DNA of 64,000 nucleotides from Brugia malayi (Eukaryota; Nematoda; Chromadorea; Rhabditida; Onchocercidae), in the NCBI RefSeq assembly GCF_000002995.4, contig NW_025062477.1, positions 4,932,649 through 4,996,648 of the forward strand, read 5' to 3'. Shown one piece after another: positions 1 through 13,600 of this stretch. The position numbers were made by a program, and so were the translations under genes. Below the pieces are notes generated by a model. The model did not search any database, was not told the DNA's origin, and worked only from the letters and a program-made list of their open reading frames with translations. Numbering within the stretch: the first letter of the stretch is position 1; the number at the start of each line of letters is the position of its first letter.

Positions 1-567
1 ATGTCATTTTTTAAAAGAAAATTTTTGAATTTTATGTTTCATAAATCTTTGAAAGTACAACAGACTACTCAAATGATTGTATCATTTTACTACATTGATA
101 TGAAACATTTTCTTATCAGTACAATAAACAAAAGAAAAAATTAAACATATTATCAAGATTTTAGGTAAACAATAATTTATAATAATGCAAAAAACCAAAA
201 TTAGCAAAGAAAAAAAAAGGAAAAAAATAATATAAGCAACAAAATAACTATGAAAATTTTTTCTATAGCAATGAACAAGTACTAATATAGTTAAACAATA
301 ATAAATTAATAAAATAATTTTTTAATTTTAAAAAAAATTTAAAATTTTTGGGCAAAATTTTTTGACATTGCTATTGTTTGTTAGTGTTGAGTTGTCTTTC
401 GCAATGATTTAAAAAGTTACAAAATATTTAAATGATAGAATTAATTTAGGTTACGAAAAGAAAAGAAAAAAAAAATTCTCACTCAACATTGATAAATATT
501 TGTATGAATGATTGCAGTTGAGAAATTGTGGCGCTTTTTTTTCACTTTTGCGCATTTTTTTTTTCTG

Positions 568-2747
568 TCAAACAGCAAGATAAATCTTTTCATCGTTTCT
601 ACTCGATTCTTCTGCTTCTCTCAGTTTATTAACATTTTTAATCTGAAAAATTTTGTTAAAATTGAACAATTTTAACAAAAAAATTACATTTGGTAAATTA
701 TTTCATTTGTTGCTTTTCTTTTGTCTTTAAAAAAATGTTTTTATCAAAGTAGCATTTTATTTTTTCGATGTTTAAAATTATTTATCAAATTAAATGAAAT
801 CATAAATCATTATTATCAAGAAAAAATAATCTTCTCTTGTGTCATTGTTGAATTAGTAAGCACTTAAATGATCTTTCAATAACTCTTTAATTATAGTAAT
901 TAATTTAATATTAATTATACTAATTAATTCAGTATGCTATTATTTGTGAATTTATTTTATGCGAAGAAATAATTTTCTAGTAGCTATTTAATATACTTTT
1001 TGACGAATAGCATTTTATCAATGATAAAATTTCTGTTGCTTCTATGGCCTTTTTTTTATTTTGATTTTTTCATCTTTTTTTTTTTTTTTTTCATTTTTGT
1101 AATCATTAAAATAAACAGAAAAAGGTGTCAATTTAAACTGTACTTCTAATTTGAAAGTGATCAAGCTTTTTAGACTTCTTTTTTTAAATGATAAGATTAA
1201 TTTTCCACTGATAATTTTCATTTTTTTTTTTCGCAATGTTTACACAACAATTAGAGAATAAATTTCAAAAAGAGCAATATTAATTGTGTAATTTTATTAA
1301 ATTATAAATTAATTTAAAATATTTATGAAAGATTAAATGCTTACCTCATAACATTTAACATAAAAACAAAGTATTGTTAAAGCAATAACCATCAGACAGA
1401 ATGTGATAATAAAGAGAAGAATTGCCCAACGAAACAATGTTAACAGTTCATTAACATTGCTACTTACACTGTTTAACATCAAATTCACATTTTCAACTGT
1501 CTAAAAAAGAAAAAAAAAAGTTTATTTAAATAAATTAAATAAAAAAAATTCTTTTGAATATGGAATTAAATTTATTTTTATTTATATATTATTATTATTA
1601 TTATTATTTATATTCTTCTTTTATTGTGTCGTATAGATATTTTCGTTTTTTTTTTTTTTTTTGAAATGCTTAATTTTCTTGAACTCTTCATTTAGTTGGT
1701 AAGCTTATCACAAATTATAATTTTTTTTTTTGATTTTATATATTTTGTATAGGACAAAGACATAATCGGAGAGAGTAGAAGATAAGAAAGAAAAGGGTTT
1801 AGAGAGAGGGCAAAAGAAAAAAGGGATAGTAACATTAAAATATTCTAAACAAATTTATAAATATAAATAATAAATATTATTGTATAAATTTTACAACTCT
1901 TATACATTACTATTTTTTCTCTCCGATTTAGTTTCATTTAAATTTGACTATTACATTTTGTGAAAGAAATTAAAATTATTCAGTTTTGACTTACCTTATC
2001 CAAAGACATAACTGAGATTTTCCCTTTTCTTCAGGAAATTTTCATTAATTAAATTGATGCAAATTTCAATCTAAAATGATTTCTTTATTTATGACTCTTC
2101 GAAAATTTTTTTGCACCTTTTTTAACATTCTTTTTTTACAAAAAAATTTATAATAATTTTATAATTAGGCAAAAATAATGGATGTTATAGAAATATAATA
2201 AAAAATTCGTTTGTAATGATAAATACATCTGCTAATATGAATATACGTTACAAATTTTAAAAAGATTTAATATTTCAAGACTTAGAAAAATTTTCGTACA
2301 AAAATTTAGCAGTCAAATCATTTTCCTTTTTTTATAAAAATCTTAATGAATTTAAAATTTACAAATTTTTCTACAAGATAAAAAGCTTAAAAAAGTGAGC
2401 AAACAAATATTTTACAATATTATTAAAAAAAAAGTTATTCATTTTTATAAAATAAATAGTCCCAAATATTATCATATTATTATTATTATCATATTATATC
2501 AACAAATCTTTTATCAGAAAAAATATTACTGAAAAAAGAAGAAAACATTTGAAAATGAAAACAAAATTTTAGAGATTTAAAATTTAAAAAAATGAGAAGA
2601 GTTAATAATAAATAAACTGTTATCAGTATCGAATCGTTGATTGATAGAATTTGTGAATCATTTCATTTACTTTCCTTCAATTTCTTCTTCTTCCTTTTTC
2701 TTTTCATCACCAGTTTTATAGCAACGGATATGAAACGTGTTGTTCAT
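568..2747 (-). CDS. Small single-pass membrane protein, 4 exons, 113 aa
   Basis: I do not recognise the family. Exons on the minus strand are 2747-2671, 2028-1995, 1500-1345 and 642-568, and all junction phases agree (342 nt including TGA). The N-terminus is charged, with a Lys/Glu-rich stretch at residues 12-27. A short amphipathic stretch (TVENVNLMLNSVSSNVNELL) precedes one strong transmembrane segment at about residues 61-87. The tail is short and charged (KLREAEESSRNDEK) and ends in KIYLAV. Donors are GTAAAT, GTAAGT and GTAAGC. The last acceptor is TTTTTCAG; the exon 2 acceptor (CCTGAAG) is weak. Each exon is shorter than 60 codons, so the gene is invisible to ORF scanning. The topology is an inference: Lys/Arg on both sides leaves the orientation open. 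The start is the first ATG of exon 1; an earlier non-coding exon is possible. Confidence 0.75.
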
Positions 2748-4011
2748 TTTATCGTTTTACAAAAACAAAAACTATCATTTGCAGTTTTTTTTTTTTTTTT
2801 TTAAAAACATTTTTCTTCTTTCTTTTTTTGTCATCACAGAACGATTTGTTGCATTGATAACATCAAATATCATTTTGCAGATACCATTGTGAAAATTATT
2901 GTTGTGATAAGAAAAAAAAAAAAAAAAACGAGATTGAATTTTAAAGTTACTTAAATTATATATTTTACATGTTATTTGGTATTGTTTAATTTTATTTTAT
3001 ATATCTATGATAATAATTAGTGTAACAAAAAATATTAATATTTATTCAATTATATATCTTCGTACTACACTTTTTCCCATTATTATACTACATTTTTTCG
3101 TACTACACTTTTTCCCACTGATATATTATTATTATTATTATTTAATTCAGAAAAATAATTGGCATTTTTAAAAATTTTTTAAATATCTGTTTTAGATTTT
3201 TACATTTTTATATTTTCTTAGATTAGTCAAAGCAAAAGATTAATTTTTAAAATGCATTTTAACAGCATCTAAATTATATCAATGTTTATCATTTAATTTA
3301 ATATTATTTGCAAGTGTAATGTAAAAAAAATCACTATAAATTCTTCAATTATTTATTTAAATTAATTATATAGTATGAACCTAAGAAAGTAAGTAGCATA
3401 ATAAAAAGTATTGAATAAAGCATCACCTAAATTATATGTCAAGCACATTAATACTTATTAATTACTTAAATAATTATATATTATATGTAATAATAAGTAT
3501 AATAAAAGAGATTGAGTAGTAGTATATTCAAACCTAGTTTATTTCATTTTCTATAAGACAACTGATAAGATCAGTGTAATTAATAAATTTCAAACGTCGC
3601 TTCGTTTTAATTCATTATCAAAATCTAACTTATACTAACTAAAATAGAAACGGAGTTTTTTCAAATAAAATTGCGGTAAATAATTTGATGCATTTATTTC
3701 GATTTAAATTTGTGACTTAAATTTATTAAATTTTTCAATGGTTTATTTCAAATTTTTAAATTAGCAAATATTTACAACAAATCATTTCCAAATATTTGGT
3801 TATTAATTGATAAAAAAGCATAAAAGATATAAAAATTTATCAATTGATTGATTTAAAGGACTATTTAATGGTATTATTACCTTTCAATTTTCCTTAATCT
3901 TTTTACTTTGACAACGAATCTTCGAACTTTTCATTATTTACATAATGATCTTTAAATTGGTTTTAATGATATTTTAGATAAATTCATTTATTATCTTTAT
4001 ATTTTAACACA

Positions 4012-4060
<49 letters not shown>

Positions 4061-5961
4061 ACATACATACATACATGCATGTAAGATCTTAGCAAAATTT
4101 TTCTCATTTCTAATTTTCAAATTCTGAAATTTCTTGTTGTTATTCTTAATTATATTTATAATACTATGAGCATATTTATTACAACAGAAGAAAAATGAAG
4201 CATTTATGAAAAAGAAAGTTGAATGAAAAATTTTTTATTTTATTTATTTGTAATAAATTCATTTACAAATGAAAATATTCATTTTAGCTTCCTAAAATAA
4301 CAGATATCAATTTTAGCTCTTCTAAAAATAAATCATATATAAATTTAAATAATTATATTAATAATATTTTTGAAAAGCAAAGATAAAAACGATTATTTTC
4401 ACCGTTTACTTACATTTTTTTCTTTTTTGTTATATGTTAATAAAATTAATCAAATTTAAAACTTATTGTATTTGAAAAAAATAGGAAATAATATTTGTGA
4501 TATTATTCAAAAAAATTTACAGAAATAATTTCCGGATGTTAAATTATGATAGTACAATTTATAATTGTAACAATATTAAATATGGTAAAATAGTTATATA
4601 GAATAATTATAATTTAATAATTGTTGTATTTTAGAATAAGAAGTTGCATATGAATAATCGAAATATATGAATAAATAGTAATTAAGATAAATAAGTATAG
4701 TGATTTTACGAATTAATCATCTATCTTGCAATTATGATTTAAACTTTTTTTTTCCTTTTTAAGCAATATGAGTAGCCGAATAGTTACATTTTTATATTTC
4801 TGAATGATTATAAAATCATACCGATTTGATCAATCAAATTGATTGATAGAATTTTGAAAATGAGGTGATTGCATTTTGTTTACTTCATTCGTACTAATTA
4901 CTAACTTTTTTTTTTTTTAAAGCTAGGTCTTATCAGTCAATAAAAATGTAACAGTGCCTGTTTCAACTGTGATTTTAAAATAATTTCAGCAATTCAAACG
5001 CATATGCGCCTGCAAATAAATATGAAATAAATTGAATTAATTCTCAAATAAACAAACAAAAAAAAAAATAAATAAAAAAAATAAAACACACCAACATGTA
5101 AATAAAGAAATTCATTTTATCGAAAGATCAAAAAGAAGATCGAAAACACATTAATATTTTATTTGTTATCATTTTTAATACATACGTTTTTTCATTTTAA
5201 TTAGAAAAAAGATTTCAATCATTTTGAATTTGTTTTATATAAAATGAAAAGAACTACATTGCATGAGGAGATTTTATCAATTGTACTGAACAGCAAAATG
5301 TTAAGAGTTGCGCAATTGTCCAAATAGAGCCATTATTCATTTCATTCTATTATTATAACATTTTTTCAATATCAGAGGAGTTAAAATATTTGTGCTAAAT
5401 AAAGCTGTGAATTTTAAAAGTTTATAAATTGATTATTTTATTTCATTTATTTCAACATTTAAATCTTTTTTTTTCAATTTTTCAATAATTGATAACTCTT
5501 ATTTATATAATGTAGAAAAAATTATAAGTTTTTCGTTCTTTTTTATTATTTTTTCAATTGATTGTTTTGTTTTTTTCCTTAATGTGAACACTTATTCTTT
5601 CTTTTTATGCTGTAAAGTATTTACTATTTCAAAATCAAATTAATTGATATATTATTCAATAAAATATTTACCTAACAATAACATTGTTTGTCTATATTTT
5701 TATTTTGACCAAGCAAACTGAATATGTGGAAGTCAATTAACCAATCAATCGATCAATCAATCAATCAATTATCAATTGATCGCTATTATGTTGATAAATC
5801 AATTCTAGTAGACAAATTAATCAATTAATGCTGATAATTTTTGGTTTTATAATAAATATTCTTTGTTTTGTAAAAATTATTTCTTGTTACTGTTTTTGAT
5901 CAATTAATTTGTTTATAGAAAAAAGAAATATTCTTTTCTTGTTTGTTTCCAATTTGCTTTG

Positions 5962-5992
<31 letters not shown>

Positions 5993-6512
5993 AAAAGAAA
6001 ACTTTTGTTTCATTTATTTCTAACTTATTCGTTTTTTTTCCACTTCATTAAAATTCAAAATTTATTCTTTACTTACGAAAAAAAAGAAAGGAAAAAATGG
6101 CAAAAAAGAAGAGAGAATAATTTTTCGTTTCTAATAACAGAATGAAATTTTCACTATTCAATGAAATGATTCTAAAAAATTTCATGAAGAAAAGAATATT
6201 TCTTTTTTCCCATAATTCTTTGTAATAATTCATATTGATGATTTCTATATATGTTTCTTCGTTTGTTATTTTTTCTTATTTTAAGCAAACTTTTAAAAAT
6301 TTTAACCCTGTACAATTCTTTAGTAGTTAATGATAATGGCAGATAAAACAATGAAATAATACGATAAGTACAATTTAAATTTATTTGGAATTATTCCTTA
6401 ACAACTTCACTTATTTGTCTTTTTTCTGTTTTAAATTTACTTCCATAAATGCTTCAAATAAAAATTCATTGTGAAAGTTATCAGTTACAAACAGTTATGA
6501 ATTTAAAATGAT
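2748..6512. other. AT-rich stretch with simple repeats, no gene seen
   Basis: I see no exon here that I can support. It holds two close copies of a TTCGTACTACACTTTTTCCC motif near 3058 and 3099, a (CA)n tract at about 4009-4056 that runs into CATA repeats, CAAT/CGAT tetranucleotide repeats at about 5742-5770 and a T run of nearly 30 bases at about 5960-5987. Confidence 0.6.
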
Positions 6513-8633
6513 ATGAAGCAAAACCGACTTCCAATTAAAAAATTGCACCAAATGCTGAAAGAAAGGTATGTTTGACAATGTAGTTGCTATTTGATTTAAT
6601 AAAAGCAAAAAATAAAACTTTTTAAGAAAAACAAAACTTAAATAAAATTTTATCTCATGTTTTTGAATCATTAAATTGAAAAACTGAAATATTTTTTTTT
6701 AAAAAAATTAAGAAATCAAGTAATGATCTTTTAAATTTTCAAGTCAATAACTTTTAAAATCAATTATGAAATTTAATTTTAACTTCGAAAAGTTTTTAAA
6801 CCATTCAAAGTCTGCAATATTAGAAGAAATACAGGAACAAATTTCGATTTACTGTTGAAATTACAATTAAAGCAGGATAATATTTGAAATATAATCGTCC
6901 TTTCCATTCAAATATCTTTAAAATTTGAATAAATTGGATAAATATCATCCAGTAAAATATACTTTTGCCGGAATAATTAGTACATGCAAATCTGATTTTA
7001 AAATTTTAACAATGTTAAAATATTTTTGCGCTTTCACGTCAAACTCAACAAAATTATTCACAAGAATATATTAACACAGACCGAGTCACATAAACCAAAA
7101 ATAACTTAATCACATCATTAATTAATTATCAAAAATATCGAAATAATTTTGTAGCATAAGAACTACTGAAAGCACTTAAACGAATTTAAGTGAAATCCGT
7201 TATGAAATTTAAAAAAACTTTTAAAATTTTGTTTTAAAATTCGCCTTTTTTTTTAAAAATTGTTTTCATAGCAAATGATTCGATAGATTAATGAAAAATT
7301 CCCTTCCTTCAATTTCAACAGAAAATACTACGAGTTGATAACGAAGTGATATACGGGAATGCAATCAATACTTTATTTTGGTCTAATTTTATCGATCTTT
7401 TTATGATTGCTCTTTTCATTCTCTCATACAACGTAAGCAAATGATCAGAAAATGATAAGATATTATCAATCATAATAACATATAGCTATTGCTAATGATA
7501 TTATCAGTTACTTATTTATAACTCTTTTATCTCTAAAGTATTATTTTTCATTAAAAAAAAAAATTATTCAAACATTTGTATGAACTTAGATGAATATTTG
7601 CTCTAAAATTGATTTTTAAAAGAAATTATATTCTGTTGTATATTTTCCAAAAAATATATTTAATAGTATGTAACGGTGTAATAATCGGAATGCTTTTCTC
7701 AATACTTTAATTTGATCTTTTATAGCATTTTGTAATTATGCAAAAATTATTTGACCAATTACAAAATCAATTCAAATAATTTCTTCTATTAAACTTGTTC
7801 ACATCTTACCTTAAATTACTTTGTTATTCATTTTATGGCTAAAATCCTAACAAATACACTTATTTTTCCGATTTACTTATTTGGAAACGATAGAGACACT
7901 TTGGTGAAATTATTATCATCTATAATTCAAAACATGAATAAATATAACTGTAACTTGAGTTCAAATTTTCAATTTAATGTATTAAATTTGTTCGTAAAAC
8001 AATGATGGATAATCATCATCATCATCGTTATCTTTACTATTAAAGTATTTTGTCAACGCTTTAAGAATACGGTAAAAGTTTAAAAAATAATTTAAAAAAT
8101 GCTCTGATTATTTTATTTTTATGAATTTGTCATTTCTTTCAATTAGTGTTCATCTTTTTTTTTTTTAATACGTTATCAATAAAGATTATTTTTCAGTTAA
8201 ATTTAAGCAAAACTGAATATCTCTTTTTTAATATTAATATTTTTGGTGTAAAATTAGAAAGAAACATATTAATCACTAAAATGTCTTTGTAAGCAAAAGT
8301 TTAGATTAATGGGAGAAAAATATTAGATCTTAAATCTGAATTCTTTTTTTTTTTTTAGACAAATAAAAGAAATAGAAATATCAGAATTCTGTTAATAAAT
8401 TTTTTGTTTATAATGAGATGCTCAAATTCTTTTTCCTGCAATAAATAAATTTGAAATTTCAAAATTTATTATAGTATTCAAATATTTTGGGTTTCAAGTA
8501 ATCATGTGAAAAACAAAATTAACTTAAATTTAATAGACATAATTATATTTGAGTGTAGAGAAACACTCAATTGACAAGTTGGAAAACAATTTTTCAGGTT
8601 GAATGCACATTATATATTCATTGTTATATATAA
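6513..8633 (+). CDS. Possible small membrane-protein gene, partial model
   Basis: The best-supported exon is 7322-7432. It has a CAACAG acceptor, a GTAAGC donor and 37 open codons that include a hydrophobic segment (FIDLFMIALFILSYN). A start exon with a good GTATGT donor lies at 6513-6565 (MKQNRLPIKKLHQMLKE). It needs a 1-nt phase correction, which a 19-nt exon at 6835-6853 would supply. Terminal exons are possible at 8598-8633 (acceptor TTTTTCAG, stop TAA) or through 8197-8288 (acceptor TTTTTCAG, donor GTAAGC). The choice between these endings cannot be made from sequence alone. The family is unknown, and the model may be wrong outside exon 7322-7432. Confidence 0.35.
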
Positions 8634-8684
8634 CTTTCATGAAGTATAAATCAGTAATTTGAATTTCTAAAAAAGCATTAATCA

Positions 8685-9254
8685 CCATGGATTCATGATT
8701 CTGAATCTCTGTATATTATTCGCCATGGATTCATGATTCTGAATCTTTGTATATTATTCACTATGGATCCATGATTCTGAATCTTTGTATATTATTCACT
8801 ATGGATTCATGATTCTGAATCTTTGTATATTATTCGCCATGGATTCATGATTCTGAATCTTTGTATATTATTCGCTATGGATTCATGATTCTGAATCTTT
8901 GTATATTATTCACTATGGATCCATGATTCTGAATCTTTGTATATTATTCGCCATGGACTCATGATTCTGAATCTCTGTATATTATTCGCCATGGATTCAT
9001 GATTCTGAATCTTTGTATATTATTCGCCATGGACTCATGATTCTGAATCTCTGTATATTATTCGCCATGGATTCATGATTCTGAATCTTTGTATATTATT
9101 CACTATGGATTCATGATTCTGAATCTTTGTATATTATTCACTATGGATTCATGATTCTGAATCTTTGTATATTATTCGCCATGGATTCATGATTCTGAAT
9201 CTTTGTATATTATTCGCTATACATTCATGGTTCAGAATCTTTACATATTTTATT
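8685..9254. repeat. 38-bp minisatellite, 14 copies plus one decayed copy
   Basis: Fourteen contiguous 38-bp units run from 8685 to 9216, followed by a degenerate unit at 9217-9254. Each unit contains GATTCA-TGATTC-TGAATC, a 6-bp inverted repeat around a 6-nt loop. Variation is confined to a few positions: CCATGG/CTATGG, GATTC/GACTC/GATCC, and CTTTG/CTCTG. The GACTC plus CTCTG variant appears in units 8 and 10 with ordinary units between, which suggests copying of a two-unit block. The 38-bp period is not a multiple of three, so it is not a protein repeat. Confidence 0.95.
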
Positions 9255-10594
9255 TACATTTAATATTTCAATTCTATAAGCTTTAAGAAAGAAAAAGCAC
9301 TTTGTTTACTGTATTATGATAATACAATGATTATAATAGTGATATGATACTGATGATTGGAACTAATCATTCGAGATCAACTAGTTTCATTTTCTTATCA
9401 ATTTGCTTATAATGATATAAATAATATTATGAGACTTTAGATTATCGTAGTAACCTAATATTTTTTCATTTTTTTCAAATTTGCGATACTTTCAAAATTA
9501 ATAAATAATATAATTAAACTATAAATATATATGGTTAAAAAACGAAAAAAAAAAACAAAAAATATATAAGCAAAATTGCAAATAAAAATTATTTTTAAAT
9601 TTACATTCTACTCTTTCTTAAAATTAATCAAATTCAGTGTGACAATTCATTTATTTTTTTTGGTGAGAATTTCTAAATATGCTGCATTCACTAATTGCAT
9701 TATTTTATTAGCCTTTTTATTACCGAAATAAATTAATTCTTTCTTCTATTCTTCAACTTTATTATTACCTTATCATAATATTACATTATTTACTATTGTT
9801 AAAAGGAAATTTTATAACAAATATTATAGCAAATAATAACAAATGATAATAACACTATGAGTAATAGTCGTATGATCAATTAATTACTATTAACATTGAC
9901 TTATATAAGTTTTTAATAAACAATAATGTCATTGATAATTAAAAACTAATGTGATGTGTGTTGTCTGCTAAAGTTTTATTATCATACTTTAAAATGATGC
10001 AATATGCATTTTATTTCATTTAGAGTAATGCATGCTTCAAAGCGTATATAATAGCATTCAAATAAGCTTAATAAGCTTTATAACAGCTATTCCGCCTTTT
10101 ACTTTCTTCTCTTTCTCTCATTTCTCTCTCCCTCTCTCTCTCTCTATTTTTTCTCTTTATATAAAAATTATTTTATTTTTATTCTACAAATTATTTACAT
10201 TTTGTTCTTCTATATTTCATTATTTCAAACAGTGATCAATGCATTCTGTATGGTGATAATTGAATTTTAATATTGATTTAATCAAGCGTACAAATTATAT
10301 AAATGATATCACTGCAATAATTTAATCTAATTTTTATATACCAATTTATTTATGTAATTTAATTGCTATATTCAGTTTGAATTGAAACCTTTAATAAGTT
10401 TATTTTAAAGCTAAAATATTTATTATTTGTAATTTTATTTTATGTGCAAAAATGCAAATTATATTGAAATAAATGAATGCAATAAATGAAAATTTTTACA
10501 TTTAATATACGAATATATTTTCCTCTAAATGTTTTCTTTTAATTAGTACTTTTGATTTATTTCTTTTGAGTGTTAAAATTTTTTATTTTACAAA

Positions 10595-10630
<36 letters not shown>

Positions 10631-13600
10631 CAAAAATGGATTTTACAATTAAATTGTAGTGTTGCACAATCAAATTTTATTTAAACAGATACTTCATTTT
10701 AATTGATATTTTCGATTATTTATTATTTCTATTTTTTCTAAGTAAAAGTTTATTATTACGAAAATTTTTTTTTCTCAAAAAATATAGTTTATAAAAAAGT
10801 AGTCGCAATAAAATAAAAAGAAATGCGATTAAAATATACTTTAATTATCATTTTTAAATGCAAAAAAATCATTCGTAATATAATTCAAATTTTACAATAA
10901 TTTTATAAAATTTCCCACTCATTAGTAGTAACAATTTGCTTCCTTTTAATAATTTTAATAATCATAATAAATTGATGATATCACTTTTTTAATGACAAAT
11001 ATTTTTTGATTTAATGACAATAATCTTTCTCATCTTCTTCATTTTTTTTTTTTTTTTTTTAAGAAGCTTTAACAACGAATGAATATATTTTGCTATTTGT
11101 CATTTTTTAAAATGTTTGAATTTTGTTGTTCCTTAATAATTCATTTATCGCTTTTATTTTATCTCCAAACATCTTTTCAACTTTATTTTGTCATATAATT
11201 TCAAATGCAAATTTTAAATTAAATAAATTTAAAAACTTTTTTTCTAAATATTATAATTATAACACTTTCAATGTGTTTAAAAATAACACAATGCTTCATT
11301 ATTATATCATTCTTATAATTCCATTTTTTTTTTGTGTTTTATTTCTTTTCAATTTGTTCGCCAATTTTTTCTTTTTTTTAATATTTAATTTTAGTTTTTA
11401 TTTTTTTTTAACACAGAAATATACAAATTTTTCTATAATTGAATATATAATATATCGATGAAATTTTTGAATTTAATTAATTGCATTACATTGAAGTAAA
11501 GAAGTTTGCCACTTTTATAGACTATTAATTTTTTTTTTCTTCCTTCGATACTTTTATTAAATTACCAATTGAAGTTTTCCTTTATTGATCATTTAAAATA
11601 GATTTTACATATTTGAGCAATGCTTCCAAAAAAATTTTGCAAGAAATTGTTAATGTAGCAGAATAATGAGAAAATATTACTTTAGTGCTGATTTAAAATA
11701 AAAAGTAAATTTGACCAAAATTTTTGACCATACACTTGCAAATAGGATTAGAATAAAAATTTCATCAGAAACCTGTTCGTTCATTTATATATTTTTCTAA
11801 AATTTATTAACGATTTTAAAAAGAAAAAAATATAAATTAACAGGTTTCTTAAATTTGCTAATTTATACATTAAAAAAAATTATTTTTTCTCATTTCCCTG
11901 CTTATTCCATTCTTTTCATTTCGTTTATTCATCGAATGCTAAATTTCCTTATTAGTTCATTTTCTTTTTTCTTTTTTCAAAATATGGAGTAACATTTTTT
12001 TTTTTTTAAATTGCTGCGTGGTAATTATAGAATTACTTTTAATTAAAAGCATATCAGTGCTAATTTAATTAATAAATTATCACAAGAAAAAAAAGCTTTT
12101 GTTTTCTTTTTTTTTTTGATATGAATAAAGAAAATGAACTGTGTAAAATTAATGCAAAAACGAATGAAATAGAAAAAGCATGCAAGAAAGGAAATGGAAA
12201 AAGAGTAGTAAATTGAATTTTGACTTCTTCAAAGTTTTTCATGTTACTTAAATTCATTCCCTCACTAATTTTTCATTCTATTCAAATATTTGCCTTTGTA
12301 AACATTATGGCTTTGAAATTTAATGAATTTTGTTTCACAAATTTATTTTCAAAAAAAAAGCAAAAATTTCTTTCTTTATAGAGTTTTATTTAATAATAAG
12401 GCAAAAAAGAGATAAATGATAAAAAAATAGAAAAAAAAAATGATTTAAATATAATTATTAGCAACAGATATGAGAAATAATTGCAAAATTTGCAATAAAA
12501 AAATTTTTTTAAATTTAAAAATTTTGAAAATTTATAAAATTTGTGGTAAAACTGTGGTTGTTAAAACTAGAGAATAAATTTATAATAACTTGAATTTATG
12601 ATGAAACAATTTTTTTACAACAACAAATTAAAGATTAGGAAAGGAAAGTGGATAAATTTATTAATTCAAATTAACCAATGTTTGTTAACATTCATTATTT
12701 GATTTACAGTAAGTTTGTAACCTTGTTAATTTTTCTTTCTCTCTCACTCTCTTTCTCTTTCCCTTTCTCTTTCTCTCTCTTTCTATTTCATTCTATTCAA
12801 TTTTTATATTTTTACACTACAAAATTAACAAAATTCATACAATTCAATGAGAAATGAAAGTAACAGCAATGTAAAATTAAATCGTTTAAATTTATTAAAT
12901 TTTGTTGCTTAGTCCGAACAAATTCAAAAAAAAGTTCAAATTTTGTTGCTTAGTCGGAGCAAATTCAAAAAGAAAAAACGTCAAAAAAAAAAAAAAAAAA
13001 AATGAAAAATTCATTAAATTATAATATTTGAAGTGAATAGTTAGATCAGAAATTTTTCAGCATCTAATGATTATATTCGAAAATTTTTCGGTATTAAATT
13101 ATCAAATTAAAAATTTTTCAGGAAAAAATTTATGAAAAGAAATTTATCAATTTATTGATTTTTTGAAAAAAAAAGAAAAAAGTTTATTAAAAATATTTCA
13201 TCAAATATGTCAATCTTTGCTAAAAGTGAACTTTTTTTTATTCATTTTATTCTATTTCTTTTCTTTTTATATTTTTTCATTTTTCATTTTTTTTCATTTT
13301 TTTTTTGGAAAAAATATTGAAAAAGCATGAATTAAGTGTAAATTGAAGCTTTAAAGCTTAGAATTTTTTTTTAGGTTTTTTCTTTTTCTTCCTTTTTCTT
13401 TCTTTCTTCTTTTCTTTTTTTTTTTTTTCAAATAACTGAAACAAAATGAATGTTACGCTTGATTGCTGACAATTTCAACTTCGCTTCTTTTCATTTTAAA
13501 AACCAAAAGTTTTCGTTTCATCTTCATCTTTTATCTTTTTCCTCCAATAAAATGTTTTTTTAGTGAATTAACGAGAAAATATTAATAATCATTATCATAT

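Noticed and set aside
8685..9254. CRISPR-like array
   Set aside because: The 38-bp units are contiguous with no unique spacers, in a eukaryotic genome.
11123..11461. 112-codon Phe/Asn-rich ORF
   Set aside because: T-rich composition without motif, splice context or the mitochondrial signature seen in the nad3 copy.
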